A stretch of 64,000 nucleotides of DNA, taken from assembly GCA_905221605.1 (NCBI GenBank), contig CAJNDS010000163.1:124001-188000 (forward strand), written 5' to 3'. The notes below the pieces were generated by a model. It saw only the letters and a list, made by a program, of their open reading frames with translations. It was not told the DNA's origin and did not search any database. A program made the position numbers and the translations under genes. The DNA is from Symbiodinium natans (lineage: Eukaryota; Sar; Dinophyceae; Suessiales; Symbiodiniaceae). The first letter of the stretch is position 1, and every line of letters starts with the position of its first letter. Positions 37,693-48,400 of this stretch are shown piece by piece.

Positions 37693-38631
37693 ATGTGGTG
37701 GCTTCTTAGCCAGTTTTGCACCTGCCTTGGAAGGGACAAGGAGGCGAGCCTCCTCCCCGAAGAAGAGTCTGGCGGGGGAGTTGATTATGGCTACGCTGTA
37801 GCCAAAAATGAGCGTGCAAACATGGAAGATGCAATTGACGTCAAAGAGGACGTTGCTGGCTATAGGCTCTTTGCAGTCTACGACGGACACGCAGGGAGTC
37901 AGGCTGTCATGGTCGCAAAGGAGAACCTCCCCAGAATTTTGGGAAGCTACCTCAAGGACGCTGAGGATGTGGAGGTTGCCATCAAGGCTGCGTTCCAAGC
38001 TGCAGATGAGGAGATCATGCAAGTTCTGGTGGACAACAAGGTCGTGGCCGACGCGCAAACATCTTCGGGGACGGTAGCTTGTCTTGGCTTGCTGAAGAAG
38101 AAAGATTTCTGGATTGCGAACCTGGGTGATTGCCGGGCTGTGGTGTCCAAAGATGGCACCGCAGCTGCAATTTCCCGTGACCATGCTCCGGAGAAGAACC
38201 CGGCCGAAGCAGAACGTTTGCAGCAGTCGGGGGTCAGCGTCCAAGCTGGCTATGTTGACGAGCACGTTGCAGTATCAAGAGCCCTGGGCAACGTGCGTTT
38301 CCGCACCGGCAGCAAAGTGAATGGCATCATCAACGAACCTGAGGTTTTCCGGGTGGAGATTGATGACGCCGTCGACTTCGTCATGATTGGGTCAGATGGC
38401 ATCTGGGATGCCCTGAAAGAACAGTTTGCTCTGACGCATGCCCGCAAAGCACTCCGGACCACGGCAAAGCCAGAGGATGCCGCAGTTTCCATCCTGCAAA
38501 ATGCAGGCAGGGTCAGCAAGGCAGACAACGCGGCAGTAGTGGTGATTGTGTTCAAGTTTCCGGAGCCACTGCCGAAACGGCCGGCGGTGCAAAGAGTTTC
38601 CTTGACGCAGTTGCAAGAGCCATCTGCCTAA
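37693..38631 (+). CDS. PP2C-family protein phosphatase, copy A
   Basis: Metal-dependent Ser/Thr phosphatase of the PPM/PP2C family, 312 residues, intronless. Motifs in order: ERANMED (39-45 region, metal-binding E/D), LFAVYDGHAG (metal-binding D and G near 64-65), SSGTVACLGLL (124-134), NLGDCRAVVS (143-152), RDHAPEKNP, VSRALGNVRF, IGSDGIWD (metal-binding D near 235), and ADNAAVVVIVF (metal-binding D near 278). Two motif positions are unusual: DGHAG instead of DGHGG, and RALGN instead of RALGD. The N-terminus MWWLLSQFCTCLG has cysteines that could be lipid-modified (inference). This is the most divergent intact copy: it differs from the inner copies at several N-terminal positions (for example SQF for SQL, PEEE for PQDE, ERAN for ERAK, ILG for ILE). 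Confidence 0.97.
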   Translation: MWWLLSQFCTCLGRDKEASLLPEEESGGGVDYGYAVAKNERANMEDAIDVKEDVAGYRLFAVYDGHAGSQAVMVAKENLPRILGSYLKDAEDVEVAIKAAFQAADEEIMQVLVDNKVVADAQTSSGTVACLGLLKKKDFWIANLGDCRAVVSKDGTAAAISRDHAPEKNPAEAERLQQSGVSVQAGYVDEHVAVSRALGNVRFRTGSKVNGIINEPEVFRVEIDDAVDFVMIGSDGIWDALKEQFALTHARKALRTTAKPEDAAVSILQNAGRVSKADNAAVVVIVFKFPEPLPKRPAVQRVSLTQLQEPSA

Positions 38632-39028
38632 TTGAATCCTAGACGCATGCAAGTTTCCAACGCAACGCCCGGCTGCCTCGAGAGCGCCCATGTATGCCAG
38701 TAGGCTCAGTTAGTGGGGCAATCACTGGCAATCACAGAAGCTTCCGAGTGGCAGGAGGGGCCGTGTGGGGTGCGATCAGGCGAGCCAGGACATGTCGATT
38801 GTTGTCGATTCCAAGCCAACTAGCAACATGCCGAATATGCCTTTCAAAGAAAGCGGGTTGGATGCAGTCGTAGACGACTGGCTAAAGTACTGCGTCAGTT
38901 GCCAGCTTGAGGTCTTGCATCGGTTTCTTCAGTCAGTTGCATGCCACGCAACACGCCTGCGCGCATGCTAATCCTCATCGGATCGAGCCCGGTCAGTGTG
39001 AAGAGGAGTCTGGTGGGGGAGTTGATTA

Positions 39029-39157
39029 GCCAGCAACGTCTTCTTTGACGTCAATTGCATCTTCCATCTTTGCACGCTCATTTTTTGCTACGGCGTAGCC
39101 ATACTTGGCTACGCCGTAGCCAAGACGAGCGCTCCAAGATGGAAGATGCGGTTGACT
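39029..39157. repeat. Inverted repeat inside PP2C copy B
   Basis: Arms are 39029-39100 and 39107-39157 with a 6-base spacer ATACTT. The left arm is the reverse complement of PP2C codons for GYAVA to EDVAG; the right arm is the first part of the same sequence in sense. The DNA or RNA can fold into a long hairpin. Confidence 0.93.
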
Positions 39158-39708
39158 GTCTTGGCTTGCTGAAGAAGAAAGACCTCTGGATTGCGAACCT
39201 GGGTGATTGCCGGGCTGTGGTGTCCAAAGATGGCACCGCAGCTGCAATTTCTCGTGACCATGCTCCGGAGAAGAACCCGGCCGAAGCAGAACGTTTGCAG
39301 CAGTCGGGGGTCAGCGTCCAAGCGGGCTATGTTGACGAGCACGTTGCGGTATCAAGAGCCCTGGGCAACGTGCGTTTCCGCACCGGCAGCAAAGTGAATG
39401 GCATCATCAACGAACCTGAGGTTTTCCGGGTGGAGATTGATGACGCCGTCGACTTCGTCATGATTGGGTCAGATGGCATCTGGGATGCCTTGAAAGAACA
39501 GTTTGCTCTGACGCATGCCCGCAAAGCACTCCGGACCACGGCAAAGCCAGAGGATGCCGCAGTTTCCATCCTGCAAAATGCAGGCAGGGTCAGCAAGGCA
39601 GACAACGCGGCAGTAGTGGTGATTGTGTTCAAATTTCCGCAGCCACTGCCGAAACGGCCGGCGGTGCAAAGAGTTTCCTTGACGCAGTTGCAAGAGCCAT
39701 CTGCCTAA
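39055..39708 (+). pseudogene. PP2C copy B, rearranged and truncated
   Basis: The C-terminal part from CLGLLKK to the stop is intact and almost identical to the other copies. The original start codon, leader and first 24 or so codons are absent. An inverted fragment of the N-terminal coding region (39029-39100) is followed after 6 bp by the same fragment in direct orientation (39107-39157). Codons 50-129 are then deleted in frame, joining MEDAVD to CLGLLKK. The metal-binding DGH motif and SSGTVA are lost, so phosphatase activity is not expected. A frame is open from 39055, but it begins in the inverted piece and is unlikely to be a normal start. Confidence 0.93.
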
Positions 39709-40035
39709 TTGAATCCTAGACGGATGCAAGTTTCCAACGCAACGCCCGGCTGCCTCGAGAGCACCCATGTAGGCTCAGGTAGTGGGGCAATATGGGGCAG
39801 TCACAGAAGCTTCCGAGTGGCAAGAGGAGCCGTGTGGGGTGCGATCAGGCGAGCCAGGACATGTCGATTGTTGTCGATTCCAAGCCAACTAGCAACATGC
39901 CGAGTATGCCTTTCAAAGAAAGCGGGTTGGATGCAGTGTTGCCAGCGTGAGGTCTTGCATTGGTTTCTTCAGTCAGTTTCATGCCACGCAACACGCCTGC
40001 GCGCATGCTAATCCCCATCGGATCGAGCCCCGTCA

Positions 40036-40075
40036 GTGTGTAGATGCAAGCCCGCCCGCTTCCATATAAGACAGA
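40036..40075 (+). promoter_or_regulatory. Conserved 40-bp leader before each intact PP2C start (copy C shown)
   Basis: The same leader, from GTGTGTAGATGCAAGCC to CATATAAGACAGA, precedes the ATG of copies A, C, D, E and F and marks the left edge of homology at copy A. It contains AG dinucleotides 2 to 6 bases before the ATG that could accept the spliced leader added to dinoflagellate mRNAs (inference). It is missing in the broken copy B. Confidence 0.45.
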
Positions 40076-41014
40076 ATGTGGTGGCTTCTTAGCCAGCTTT
40101 GTACCTGTCTGGGAAGGGACAAGGAGGCAAGCCTCCTCCCCCAAGATGAATCTGGAGGGGGAGTTGATTATGGCTACGCCGTAGCCAAACATGAGCGTGC
40201 AAAAATGGAAGATGCTGTTGACGTCAAAGAGGACGTTGCTGGCTATAGGCTTTTCGCAGTCTACGACGGGCATGCTGGGAGTCAGGCTGTCATGGTCGCA
40301 AAGGAGAACCTCCCCAGAATTTTGGAAAGCTACCTCAAGGACGCTGAGGATGTGGAGGTTGCCATCAAGGCTGCGTTCCAAGCTGCAGATGAGGAGATCA
40401 TGCAAGTTCTGGTGGACAACAAGGTCGTGGCCGACGCACAAACATCTTCGGGGACCGTAGCTTGTCTTGGCTTGCTGAAGAAGAAAGATTTCTGGATTGC
40501 GAACCTGGGTGATTGCCGGGCTGTGGTGTCCAAAGATGGCACCGCAGCTGCAATTTCCCGTGACCATGCTCCGGAGAAGAACCCGGCCGAAGCAGAACGT
40601 TTGCAGCAATCGGGTGTCAGCGTCCAAGCGGGCTATGTTGACGAGCACGTTGCGGTATCAAGAGCCCTGGGCAACGTGCGTTTCCGCACCGGCAGCAAAG
40701 TGAATGGCATCATCAACGAACCTGAGGTTTTCCGGGTGGAGATTGATGACGCCGTCGACTTCGTCATGATTGGGTCAGATGGCATCTGGGATGCCTTGAA
40801 AGAACAGTTTGCTCTGACGCATGCCCGCAAAGCACTCCGGACCACGGCAAAGCCAGAGGATGCCGCAGTTTCCATCCTGCAAAATGCAGGCAGGGTCAGC
40901 AAGGCAGACAACGCGGCAGTAGTGGTGATTGTGTTCAAATTTCCGGAGCCACTGCCGAAACGGCCGGCGGTGCAAAGAGTTTCCTTGACGCAGTTGCAAG
41001 AGCCATCTGCCTAA
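40076..41014 (+). CDS. PP2C-family protein phosphatase, copy C
   Basis: 312-residue intact copy with all four metal-binding acidic motifs: KMED (43-46), YDGHAG (63-68), GSDGIWD (233-239), ADN (277-279). It differs from copies D-F only around residue 137, reading KKKDFW where they read KKTDLW; copy A agrees with C here. No intron. Stop TAA is followed by the conserved spacer. Like its neighbours it is probably transcribed as part of a tandem unit and matured by trans-splicing (inference from dinoflagellate biology). Confidence 0.97.
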   Translation: MWWLLSQLCTCLGRDKEASLLPQDESGGGVDYGYAVAKHERAKMEDAVDVKEDVAGYRLFAVYDGHAGSQAVMVAKENLPRILESYLKDAEDVEVAIKAAFQAADEEIMQVLVDNKVVADAQTSSGTVACLGLLKKKDFWIANLGDCRAVVSKDGTAAAISRDHAPEKNPAEAERLQQSGVSVQAGYVDEHVAVSRALGNVRFRTGSKVNGIINEPEVFRVEIDDAVDFVMIGSDGIWDALKEQFALTHARKALRTTAKPEDAAVSILQNAGRVSKADNAAVVVIVFKFPEPLPKRPAVQRVSLTQLQEPSA

Positions 41015-41381
41015 TTGAATCCTAGACGGATGCAAGTTTCCAACGCAACGCCCGGCTGCCTCGAGAGCACCCATGTAGGCTCAGGTAGTGGGGCAATATG
41101 GGGCAATCACAGAAGCTTCCGAGTGGCAAGAGGGGCCGTGTGGGGTGCGATCAGGCGAGCCAGGACATGTCGATTGTTGTCGATTCCAAGCCAACTAGCA
41201 ACATGCCGAGTATGCCTTTCAAAGAAAGCGGGTTGGATGCAGTGTTGCCAGCGTGAGGTCTTGCATTGGTTTCTTCAGTCAGTTTCATGCCACGCAACAC
41301 GCCTGCGCGCATGCTAATCCCCATCGGATCGAGCCCCGTCAGTGTGTAGATGCAAGCCCGCCCGCTTCCATATAAGACAGA

Positions 41382-42320
41382 ATGTGGTGGCTTCTTAGCC
41401 AGCTTTGTACCTGTCTGGGAAGGGACAAGGAGGCAAGCCTCCTCCCCCAAGATGAATCTGGAGGGGGAGTTGATTATGGCTACGCCGTAGCCAAACATGA
41501 GCGTGCAAAAATGGAAGATGCTGTTGACGTCAAAGAGGACGTTGCTGGCTATAGGCTTTTCGCAGTCTACGACGGGCATGCTGGGAGTCAGGCTGTCATG
41601 GTCGCAAAGGAGAACCTCCCCAGAATTTTGGAAAGCTACCTCAAGGACGCTGAGGATGTGGAGGTTGCCATCAAGGCTGCGTTCCAAGCTGCAGATGAGG
41701 AGATCATGCAAGTTCTGGTGGACAACAAGGTCGTGGCCGACGCACAAACATCTTCGGGGACCGTAGCTTGTCTTGGCTTGCTGAAGAAGACAGACCTCTG
41801 GATTGCGAACCTGGGTGATTGCCGGGCTGTGGTGTCCAAAGATGGCACCGCAGCTGCAATTTCCCGTGACCATGCTCCGGAGAAGAACCCGGCCGAAGCA
41901 GAACGTTTGCAGCAATCGGGTGTCAGCGTCCAAGCGGGCTATGTTGACGAGCACGTTGCGGTATCAAGAGCCCTGGGCAACGTGCGTTTCCGCACCGGCA
42001 GCAAAGTGAATGGCATCATCAACGAACCTGAGGTTTTCCGGGTGGAGATTGATGACGCCGTCGACTTCGTCATGATTGGGTCAGATGGCATCTGGGATGC
42101 CTTGAAAGAACAGTTTGCTCTGACGCATGCCCGCAAAGCACTCCGGACCACGGCAAAGCCAGAGGATGCCGCAGTTTCCATCCTGCAAAATGCAGGCAGG
42201 GTCAGCAAGGCAGACAACGCGGCAGTAGTGGTGATTGTGTTCAAATTTCCGGAGCCACTGCCGAAACGGCCGGCGGTGCAAAGAGTTTCCTTGACGCAGT
42301 TGCAAGAGCCATCTGCCTAA
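41382..42320 (+). CDS. PP2C-family protein phosphatase, copy D
   Basis: 312-residue intact copy, same motifs and coordinates as copy C, with KKTDLW at 135-140. The protein is identical to copies E and F. The start is exactly 1306 bp after copy C, and the upstream leader and downstream spacer match as well, which points to recent duplication or gene conversion. Confidence 0.97.
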   Translation: MWWLLSQLCTCLGRDKEASLLPQDESGGGVDYGYAVAKHERAKMEDAVDVKEDVAGYRLFAVYDGHAGSQAVMVAKENLPRILESYLKDAEDVEVAIKAAFQAADEEIMQVLVDNKVVADAQTSSGTVACLGLLKKTDLWIANLGDCRAVVSKDGTAAAISRDHAPEKNPAEAERLQQSGVSVQAGYVDEHVAVSRALGNVRFRTGSKVNGIINEPEVFRVEIDDAVDFVMIGSDGIWDALKEQFALTHARKALRTTAKPEDAAVSILQNAGRVSKADNAAVVVIVFKFPEPLPKRPAVQRVSLTQLQEPSA

Positions 42321-42687
42321 TTGAATCCTAGACGGATGCAAGTTTCCAACGCAACGCCCGGCTGCCTCGAGAGCACCCATGTAGGCTCAGGTAGTGGGGC
42401 AATATGGGGCAATCACAGAAGCTTCCGAGTGGCAAGAGGGGCCGTGTGGGGTGCGATCAGGCGAGCCAGGACATGTCGATTGTTGTCGATTCCAAGCCAA
42501 CTAGCAACATGCCGAGTATGCCTTTCAAAGAAAGCGGGTTGGATGCAGTGTTGCCAGCGTGAGGTCTTGCATTGGTTTCTTCAGTCAGTTTCATGCCACG
42601 CAACACGCCTGCGCGCATGCTAATCCCCATCGGATCGAGCCCCGTCAGTGTGTAGATGCAAGCCCGCCCGCTTCCATATAAGACAGA

Positions 42688-43626
42688 ATGTGGTGGCTTC
42701 TTAGCCAGCTTTGTACCTGTCTGGGAAGGGACAAGGAGGCAAGCCTCCTCCCCCAAGATGAATCTGGAGGGGGAGTTGATTATGGCTACGCCGTAGCCAA
42801 ACATGAGCGTGCAAAAATGGAAGATGCTGTTGACGTCAAAGAGGACGTTGCTGGCTATAGGCTTTTCGCAGTCTACGACGGGCATGCTGGGAGTCAGGCT
42901 GTCATGGTCGCAAAGGAGAACCTCCCCAGAATTTTGGAAAGCTACCTCAAGGACGCTGAGGATGTGGAGGTTGCCATCAAGGCTGCGTTCCAAGCTGCAG
43001 ATGAGGAGATCATGCAAGTTCTGGTGGACAACAAGGTCGTGGCCGACGCACAAACATCTTCGGGGACCGTAGCTTGTCTTGGCTTGCTGAAGAAGACAGA
43101 CCTCTGGATTGCGAACCTGGGTGATTGCCGGGCTGTGGTGTCCAAAGATGGCACCGCAGCTGCAATTTCCCGTGACCATGCTCCGGAGAAGAACCCGGCC
43201 GAAGCAGAACGTTTGCAGCAATCGGGTGTCAGCGTCCAAGCGGGCTATGTTGACGAGCACGTTGCGGTATCAAGAGCCCTGGGCAACGTGCGTTTCCGCA
43301 CCGGCAGCAAAGTGAATGGCATCATCAACGAACCTGAGGTTTTCCGGGTGGAGATTGATGACGCCGTCGACTTCGTCATGATTGGGTCAGATGGCATCTG
43401 GGATGCCTTGAAAGAACAGTTTGCTCTGACGCATGCCCGCAAAGCACTCCGGACCACGGCAAAGCCAGAGGATGCCGCAGTTTCCATCCTGCAAAATGCA
43501 GGCAGGGTCAGCAAGGCAGACAACGCGGCAGTAGTGGTGATTGTGTTCAAATTTCCGGAGCCACTGCCGAAACGGCCGGCGGTGCAAAGAGTTTCCTTGA
43601 CGCAGTTGCAAGAGCCATCTGCCTAA
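42688..43626 (+). CDS. PP2C-family protein phosphatase, copy E
   Basis: 312-residue intact copy. The protein is identical to copy D, and by eye the nucleotide sequence is the same too, spacer included. All PP2C metal-binding motifs are present. Such complete identity means either very recent duplication, ongoing homogenisation or an assembly artefact. Confidence 0.97.
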   Translation: MWWLLSQLCTCLGRDKEASLLPQDESGGGVDYGYAVAKHERAKMEDAVDVKEDVAGYRLFAVYDGHAGSQAVMVAKENLPRILESYLKDAEDVEVAIKAAFQAADEEIMQVLVDNKVVADAQTSSGTVACLGLLKKTDLWIANLGDCRAVVSKDGTAAAISRDHAPEKNPAEAERLQQSGVSVQAGYVDEHVAVSRALGNVRFRTGSKVNGIINEPEVFRVEIDDAVDFVMIGSDGIWDALKEQFALTHARKALRTTAKPEDAAVSILQNAGRVSKADNAAVVVIVFKFPEPLPKRPAVQRVSLTQLQEPSA

Positions 43627-43993
43627 TTGAATCCTAGACGGATGCAAGTTTCCAACGCAACGCCCGGCTGCCTCGAGAGCACCCATGTAGGCTCAGGTAG
43701 TGGGGCAATATGGGGCAATCACAGAAGCTTCCGAGTGGCAAGAGGGGCCGTGTGGGGTGCGATCAGGCGAGCCAGGACATGTCGATTGTTGTCGATTCCA
43801 AGCCAACTAGCAACATGCCGAGTATGCCTTTCAAAGAAAGCGGGTTGGATGCAGTGTTGCCAGCGTGAGGTCTTGCATTGGTTTCTTCAGTCAGTTTCAT
43901 GCCACGCAACACGCCTGCGCGCATGCTAATCCCCATCGGATCGAGCCCCGTCAGTGTGTAGATGCAAGCCCGCCCGCTTCCATATAAGACAGA

Positions 43994-44932
43994 ATGTGGT
44001 GGCTTCTTAGCCAGCTTTGTACCTGTCTGGGAAGGGACAAGGAGGCAAGCCTCCTCCCCCAAGATGAATCTGGAGGGGGAGTTGATTATGGCTACGCCGT
44101 AGCCAAACATGAGCGTGCAAAAATGGAAGATGCTGTTGACGTCAAAGAGGACGTTGCTGGCTATAGGCTTTTCGCAGTCTACGACGGGCATGCTGGGAGT
44201 CAGGCTGTCATGGTCGCAAAGGAGAACCTCCCCAGAATTTTGGAAAGCTACCTCAAGGACGCTGAGGATGTGGAGGTTGCCATCAAGGCTGCGTTCCAAG
44301 CTGCAGATGAGGAGATCATGCAAGTTCTGGTGGACAACAAGGTCGTGGCCGACGCACAAACATCTTCGGGGACCGTAGCTTGTCTTGGCTTGCTGAAGAA
44401 GACAGACCTCTGGATTGCGAACCTGGGTGATTGCCGGGCTGTGGTGTCCAAAGATGGCACCGCAGCTGCAATTTCCCGTGACCATGCTCCGGAGAAGAAC
44501 CCGGCCGAAGCAGAACGTTTGCAGCAATCGGGTGTCAGCGTCCAAGCGGGCTATGTTGACGAGCACGTTGCGGTATCAAGAGCCCTGGGCAACGTGCGTT
44601 TCCGCACCGGCAGCAAAGTGAATGGCATCATCAACGAACCTGAGGTTTTCCGGGTGGAGATTGATGACGCCGTCGACTTCGTCATGATTGGGTCAGATGG
44701 CATCTGGGATGCCCTGAAAGAACAGTTCGCTCTGACGCATGCCCGCAAAGCACTCCGGACCACGGCAAAGCCAGAGGATGCCGCAGTTTCCATCCTGCAA
44801 AATGCAGGCAGGGTCAGCAAGGCAGACAACGCGGCAGTAGTGGTGATTGTGTTCAAATTTCCGGAGCCACTGCCGAAACGGCCGGCGGTGCAAAGAGTTT
44901 CCTTGACGCAGTTGCAAGAGCCATCTGCCTAA
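43994..44932 (+). CDS. PP2C-family protein phosphatase, copy F
   Basis: 312-residue intact copy, protein identical to D and E. Silent changes near 44714-44728 (GCCCTG, TTCGCT instead of GCCTTG, TTTGCT) set it apart; the GCCCTG form is shared with copy A. Its downstream spacer resembles that of copy A rather than those of the inner copies, and homology to the unit ends near 45233. It is therefore the right-hand edge copy of the array. Confidence 0.97.
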   Translation: MWWLLSQLCTCLGRDKEASLLPQDESGGGVDYGYAVAKHERAKMEDAVDVKEDVAGYRLFAVYDGHAGSQAVMVAKENLPRILESYLKDAEDVEVAIKAAFQAADEEIMQVLVDNKVVADAQTSSGTVACLGLLKKTDLWIANLGDCRAVVSKDGTAAAISRDHAPEKNPAEAERLQQSGVSVQAGYVDEHVAVSRALGNVRFRTGSKVNGIINEPEVFRVEIDDAVDFVMIGSDGIWDALKEQFALTHARKALRTTAKPEDAAVSILQNAGRVSKADNAAVVVIVFKFPEPLPKRPAVQRVSLTQLQEPSA

Positions 44933-45469
44933 TTGAATCCTAGACGGATGCAAGTTTCCAACGCAACGCCCGGCTGCCTCGAGAGCACCCATGTAGGCTC
45001 AGGTAGTGGGGCAATATGGGGCAATCACAGAAGCTTCCGAGTGGCAAGAGGGGCCGTGTGGGGTGCGATCAGGCGAGCCAGGACATGTCGATTGTTGTCG
45101 ATTCCAAGCCAACTAGCAACATGCCGAGTATGCCTTTCAAAGAAAGCGGGTTGGATGCAGTTGTAGACGACTGGCTGAAGTACTGCCTCAGTTGCCAGCA
45201 TGAGGTCTTGCATCGGTTTTCTTCAGTCAGTTTCAAGACGCCTGTGCTCAAGCCAAGTCTTAATCCAAGCGCACGGCCAGTCTTTCATATGATTTCTGAA
45301 CCTCGTAGGAGTTAGAAATCTAGACAGTTACCAACTGAGGCTTTTCAATACCATAGTCTCCTAGCTTCGTGAAGCTTTCGGGAGCGTTAACTAGTACCGG
45401 CAGCTGGGCATGCGATGGCATGCTGACCCATGCGGACCAGCCATGCGCTTAGTGAGCTTGGTGCTCCAA

Positions 45470-48400
45470 CTCGTCGGAGCAAACTGTGGTGACGACATCA
45501 GCCTTGGGGCATTTCTGCAGCTTGTGCAAGGCAAGCGCGGCAGCGCAGGCGATGGTGCTTGAGTGTCGTATATTGTCGTATCATGTCGTGCCGGGCGTTG
45601 CGCTGCATTGCATTGCCCTGCTCGGTGGCAGGGGCTTCGCCGGCTACGCATCGAGACAGGCCTGGATCATTGCATAAGACCTCAGATCCAAAGCGCCTCC
45701 AGGCCCGAAGGCTGAGGCTTCCAAGCCGGCAGTGGGGATTCGATGTGGTCTGGATGTGGTTGTTGCATGCTGCGTCGTGCCGCGTTACGTGCCGCAGCTG
45801 AAGAGAACGCAGCAGTCTCGGCCTGAGGGCAGGAAAACGCCAGAGGTGCGGTTCTTGGCGACCAGACGCCGCGCCCGGAGAGCATGGACACTACGAAAAG
45901 GAGGCAAAGGACAAAGAGCAGAAAAATGTTGGGGCAGAAAGGGTGGCAGGAGCAGGAGGGGAGGATGTCTGCTTTGGGGTCTCGGTGCTGGTAGTCTAGT
46001 ATTCGTTTCGTGCCTCTGAGATGTTGGTGTCTTGCAGCGCGTGGTCGACGGTGTCTATGCCTGCTCTGTGGAAGCCTTGCGCGTCTGAAAGGCCCGGGCT
46101 TCTGGCTTGCCACCCCTCCCATCGAAGAAGACGCCACCTCCGCCTCAAGGCAGCGCCTCAGCAAAGGTCTGAAGCCGCGAGAGTTCACATGGCATATTGT
46201 AATTCAGACGAAGTTCATGGCAAGCAAAACCATGGTGCAGGAGGCACGCCTTCACCGTCATGCCGCTTGAGCTCCAGCCCATACCGCAGTATGACGAGGC
46301 CATCCCCGAAAATTTGCCTGAATGACACTGGGTAGTGCTCTGTCGTGCTACTTTGCTACATGTGGCCAGGCATTCCAACTCCACTTCGGCCCTACCCTGC
46401 ATGCGCAAGGGTCCGCGCACGACAGTGAAGAGTTACTTGTAAAGTTTTGGTTGCAAGCACACGTTCTTCCAGATGCTCTTTTTTCCCGGACTGTGCCCAG
46501 GGAAGCTCGACCCGCTTCACCCAGTGAAGCGAGGCCTTCGTGCTCTGTAGCTTTGCCCATTGCGCAAAGCGCAGCATTTGCCATCCCCACTAGAAAGGAG
46601 TACAGAAGCTGGTGTGTCCGCAAGGTTGACTAGGCAGCACCATGCCGCTTGACCCGCCAGGCGATGCCTTCACAGCTCGGACCCAGGACCCGTGCCTGCT
46701 GCTGGACAACTCCCGCCAAGTTAGAATCAGTTAGAACCACGCTTTTGCGGCAATAGTAGGACGCCTTCAAATGGACCCCCCCCCCCCCTTACAAGGAGCC
46801 CTCGTCTAGAACAGGCCCCATATATTACCCCTTTCAGATTCCAGCTCAGTTTGGGCCTCGGGAGGGGGGGTTCGCCAGCCCTGTCTCCCTAACCACCCCC
46901 GAACCCCGCCCCTCTCACCACCCTCTTGGTCGCGGCCTGGAGATTTTAGATCTCTCAACGGCCTGCAGGACATGGCGTCAACGGAGCCGCCACTGACCCG
47001 GATCGTTTGGACGGATCAGTGACATGAACATATGCCCTTGATGCCCTGGATGATCTATGTTTCCCTGATGGTCTCAAAGGAGCCGTCCCATGATCGAAGC
47101 CTCCTCTTCTGTCTTGGATGTCGCACGCCGGGCCGAGGAGGCACCAGGTTCATGTCATTTCAGAAGTCGGCTCACTTCCACGACTGTTTGTCATGTGCAG
47201 GTGCTCCGTGTGGGCGCCTGGTCCGTGAGAAAGCTTCCAGAGAATCCAGACATCCCTCTGGCCTGGCAGCAAGTTTGCGTGCAATGGTTTTGCATTGCTT
47301 GTGCACGGTTGTGCAGAGAGCACAGCCCAAAACGTCTTGCGCGGCAATGTCAGGTGTACCTGAACGAAGACGAGGGACGGGTAGAGGCACGTGGCCAGGA
47401 AGTTGTGTGGCAGTTGGGCGGCGGGCTAGCTTAACGGAGCGTCTATGGCTGCCGCAGCTGCAGCGGCGCCGCGGCCTCCGGCTTCTGAAGCTCAGAGAGT
47501 CAGAGAATCAGAGAGGTGGAGCCACCACAAGAAGTCCTCGACGATCTCCAGATCGATGACTTGGGCCTCGGCCTCAGGCTGCGTATGGTTGCGTCCATAC
47601 ATTCACAGTTGCTTACGGTTCTCCAAGTTCTCTCCTTTCAAAGCACTTCTCAGTCGCATCCTGAAAGGTTCGCCTGCAGGCCCCCAACTCGAAGCGGTGG
47701 AGCCTCCGGAATGCGAGGCTCCGTCAGGGGAGCGTGGCGTGCAGGAGGAGGCGCCCTGAACACATCGTTGCTTCAGGGTGCCGTGGATTCGGGACATGTG
47801 ATGTGAGAGGAGCCCGACGAGAGCCCGGTTTTCCGGCGGATCATCCTGGGGGCCAAGGCAGAGGCCGAAGGACATAACCGGCATTTGCTGGATCATCCCA
47901 TCACACTGACAAGCCGACGCTCGACGCTCTCCTGACGAGGTGCCTCTGCGAATGGCACGGGACATCCTCGACGCTGTGCGAGAGGACCTCGGCCTCTTCG
48001 AGCAGGTGCCCGGGATCCACGGGACCCATCCAACACCTTTCAATGCCTTGCAGCCGTTCTGCTGCGTGAAGCCTCTTTACTGTACGGCATTCTCATCTCG
48101 CCTCACGTCTCATGCAGCGAAATGCCGTGGAGGTGCAAGAGCGCTTCTCCGATTCGTCCTGGTCCAAGTTTCCTTTGGCCTGGCCAAGCATATAATGTCC
48201 TTCTGATTCTGCAAGTACTTAATTACCCCGTTTGGCTCCATTCGATGCCCCAGGCCCGAGGAGACCTTCTTCCGCCTTGACGATGAGCTCGACGAGGAAA
48301 TTGGGGGTGTGAAGGGCCGAGTCCGCATTGCAGTTATGTCAGCTATGTGTTCGATGAGTCCGCAGGAGCTCGCTGCGGTGGCATTGTCCATGCAGCCCGG

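Larger units (their letters stand above)
37653..45233 (+). repeat. Tandem array of six PP2C gene units
   Basis: Units are head-to-tail, each a coding region of 939 bp plus a spacer of 367 bp. The four inner starts (40076, 41382, 42688, 43994) are exactly 1306 bp apart. Homology begins at 37653, 40 bp before the first ATG, and ends near 45233 after the last copy. The second unit is rearranged. The spacers after copies B to E lack a 29-bp segment that is present after copy A (near 38867-38895) and after copy F. Confidence 0.97.

Noticed and set aside
39088-39112. Resemblance to the dinoflagellate spliced-leader sequence (GTAGCCAT...TTGGCT)
   Set aside because: It is fully explained by the junction of inverted and direct copies of the PP2C coding segment GYAVA, whose codons GGCTACGCCGTAGCC are near-palindromic. 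It has an extra base and no downstream match.
39845-44566. Long minus-strand frames of about 267 residues across each PP2C copy
   Set aside because: They are the antisense of the phosphatase codons plus spacer, repeated with the array, and have no protein-like features of their own.
47037-47090. uDENN domain suggested by CFPDG
   Set aside because: Only five residues match and the neighbouring segments do not follow the DENN order convincingly.
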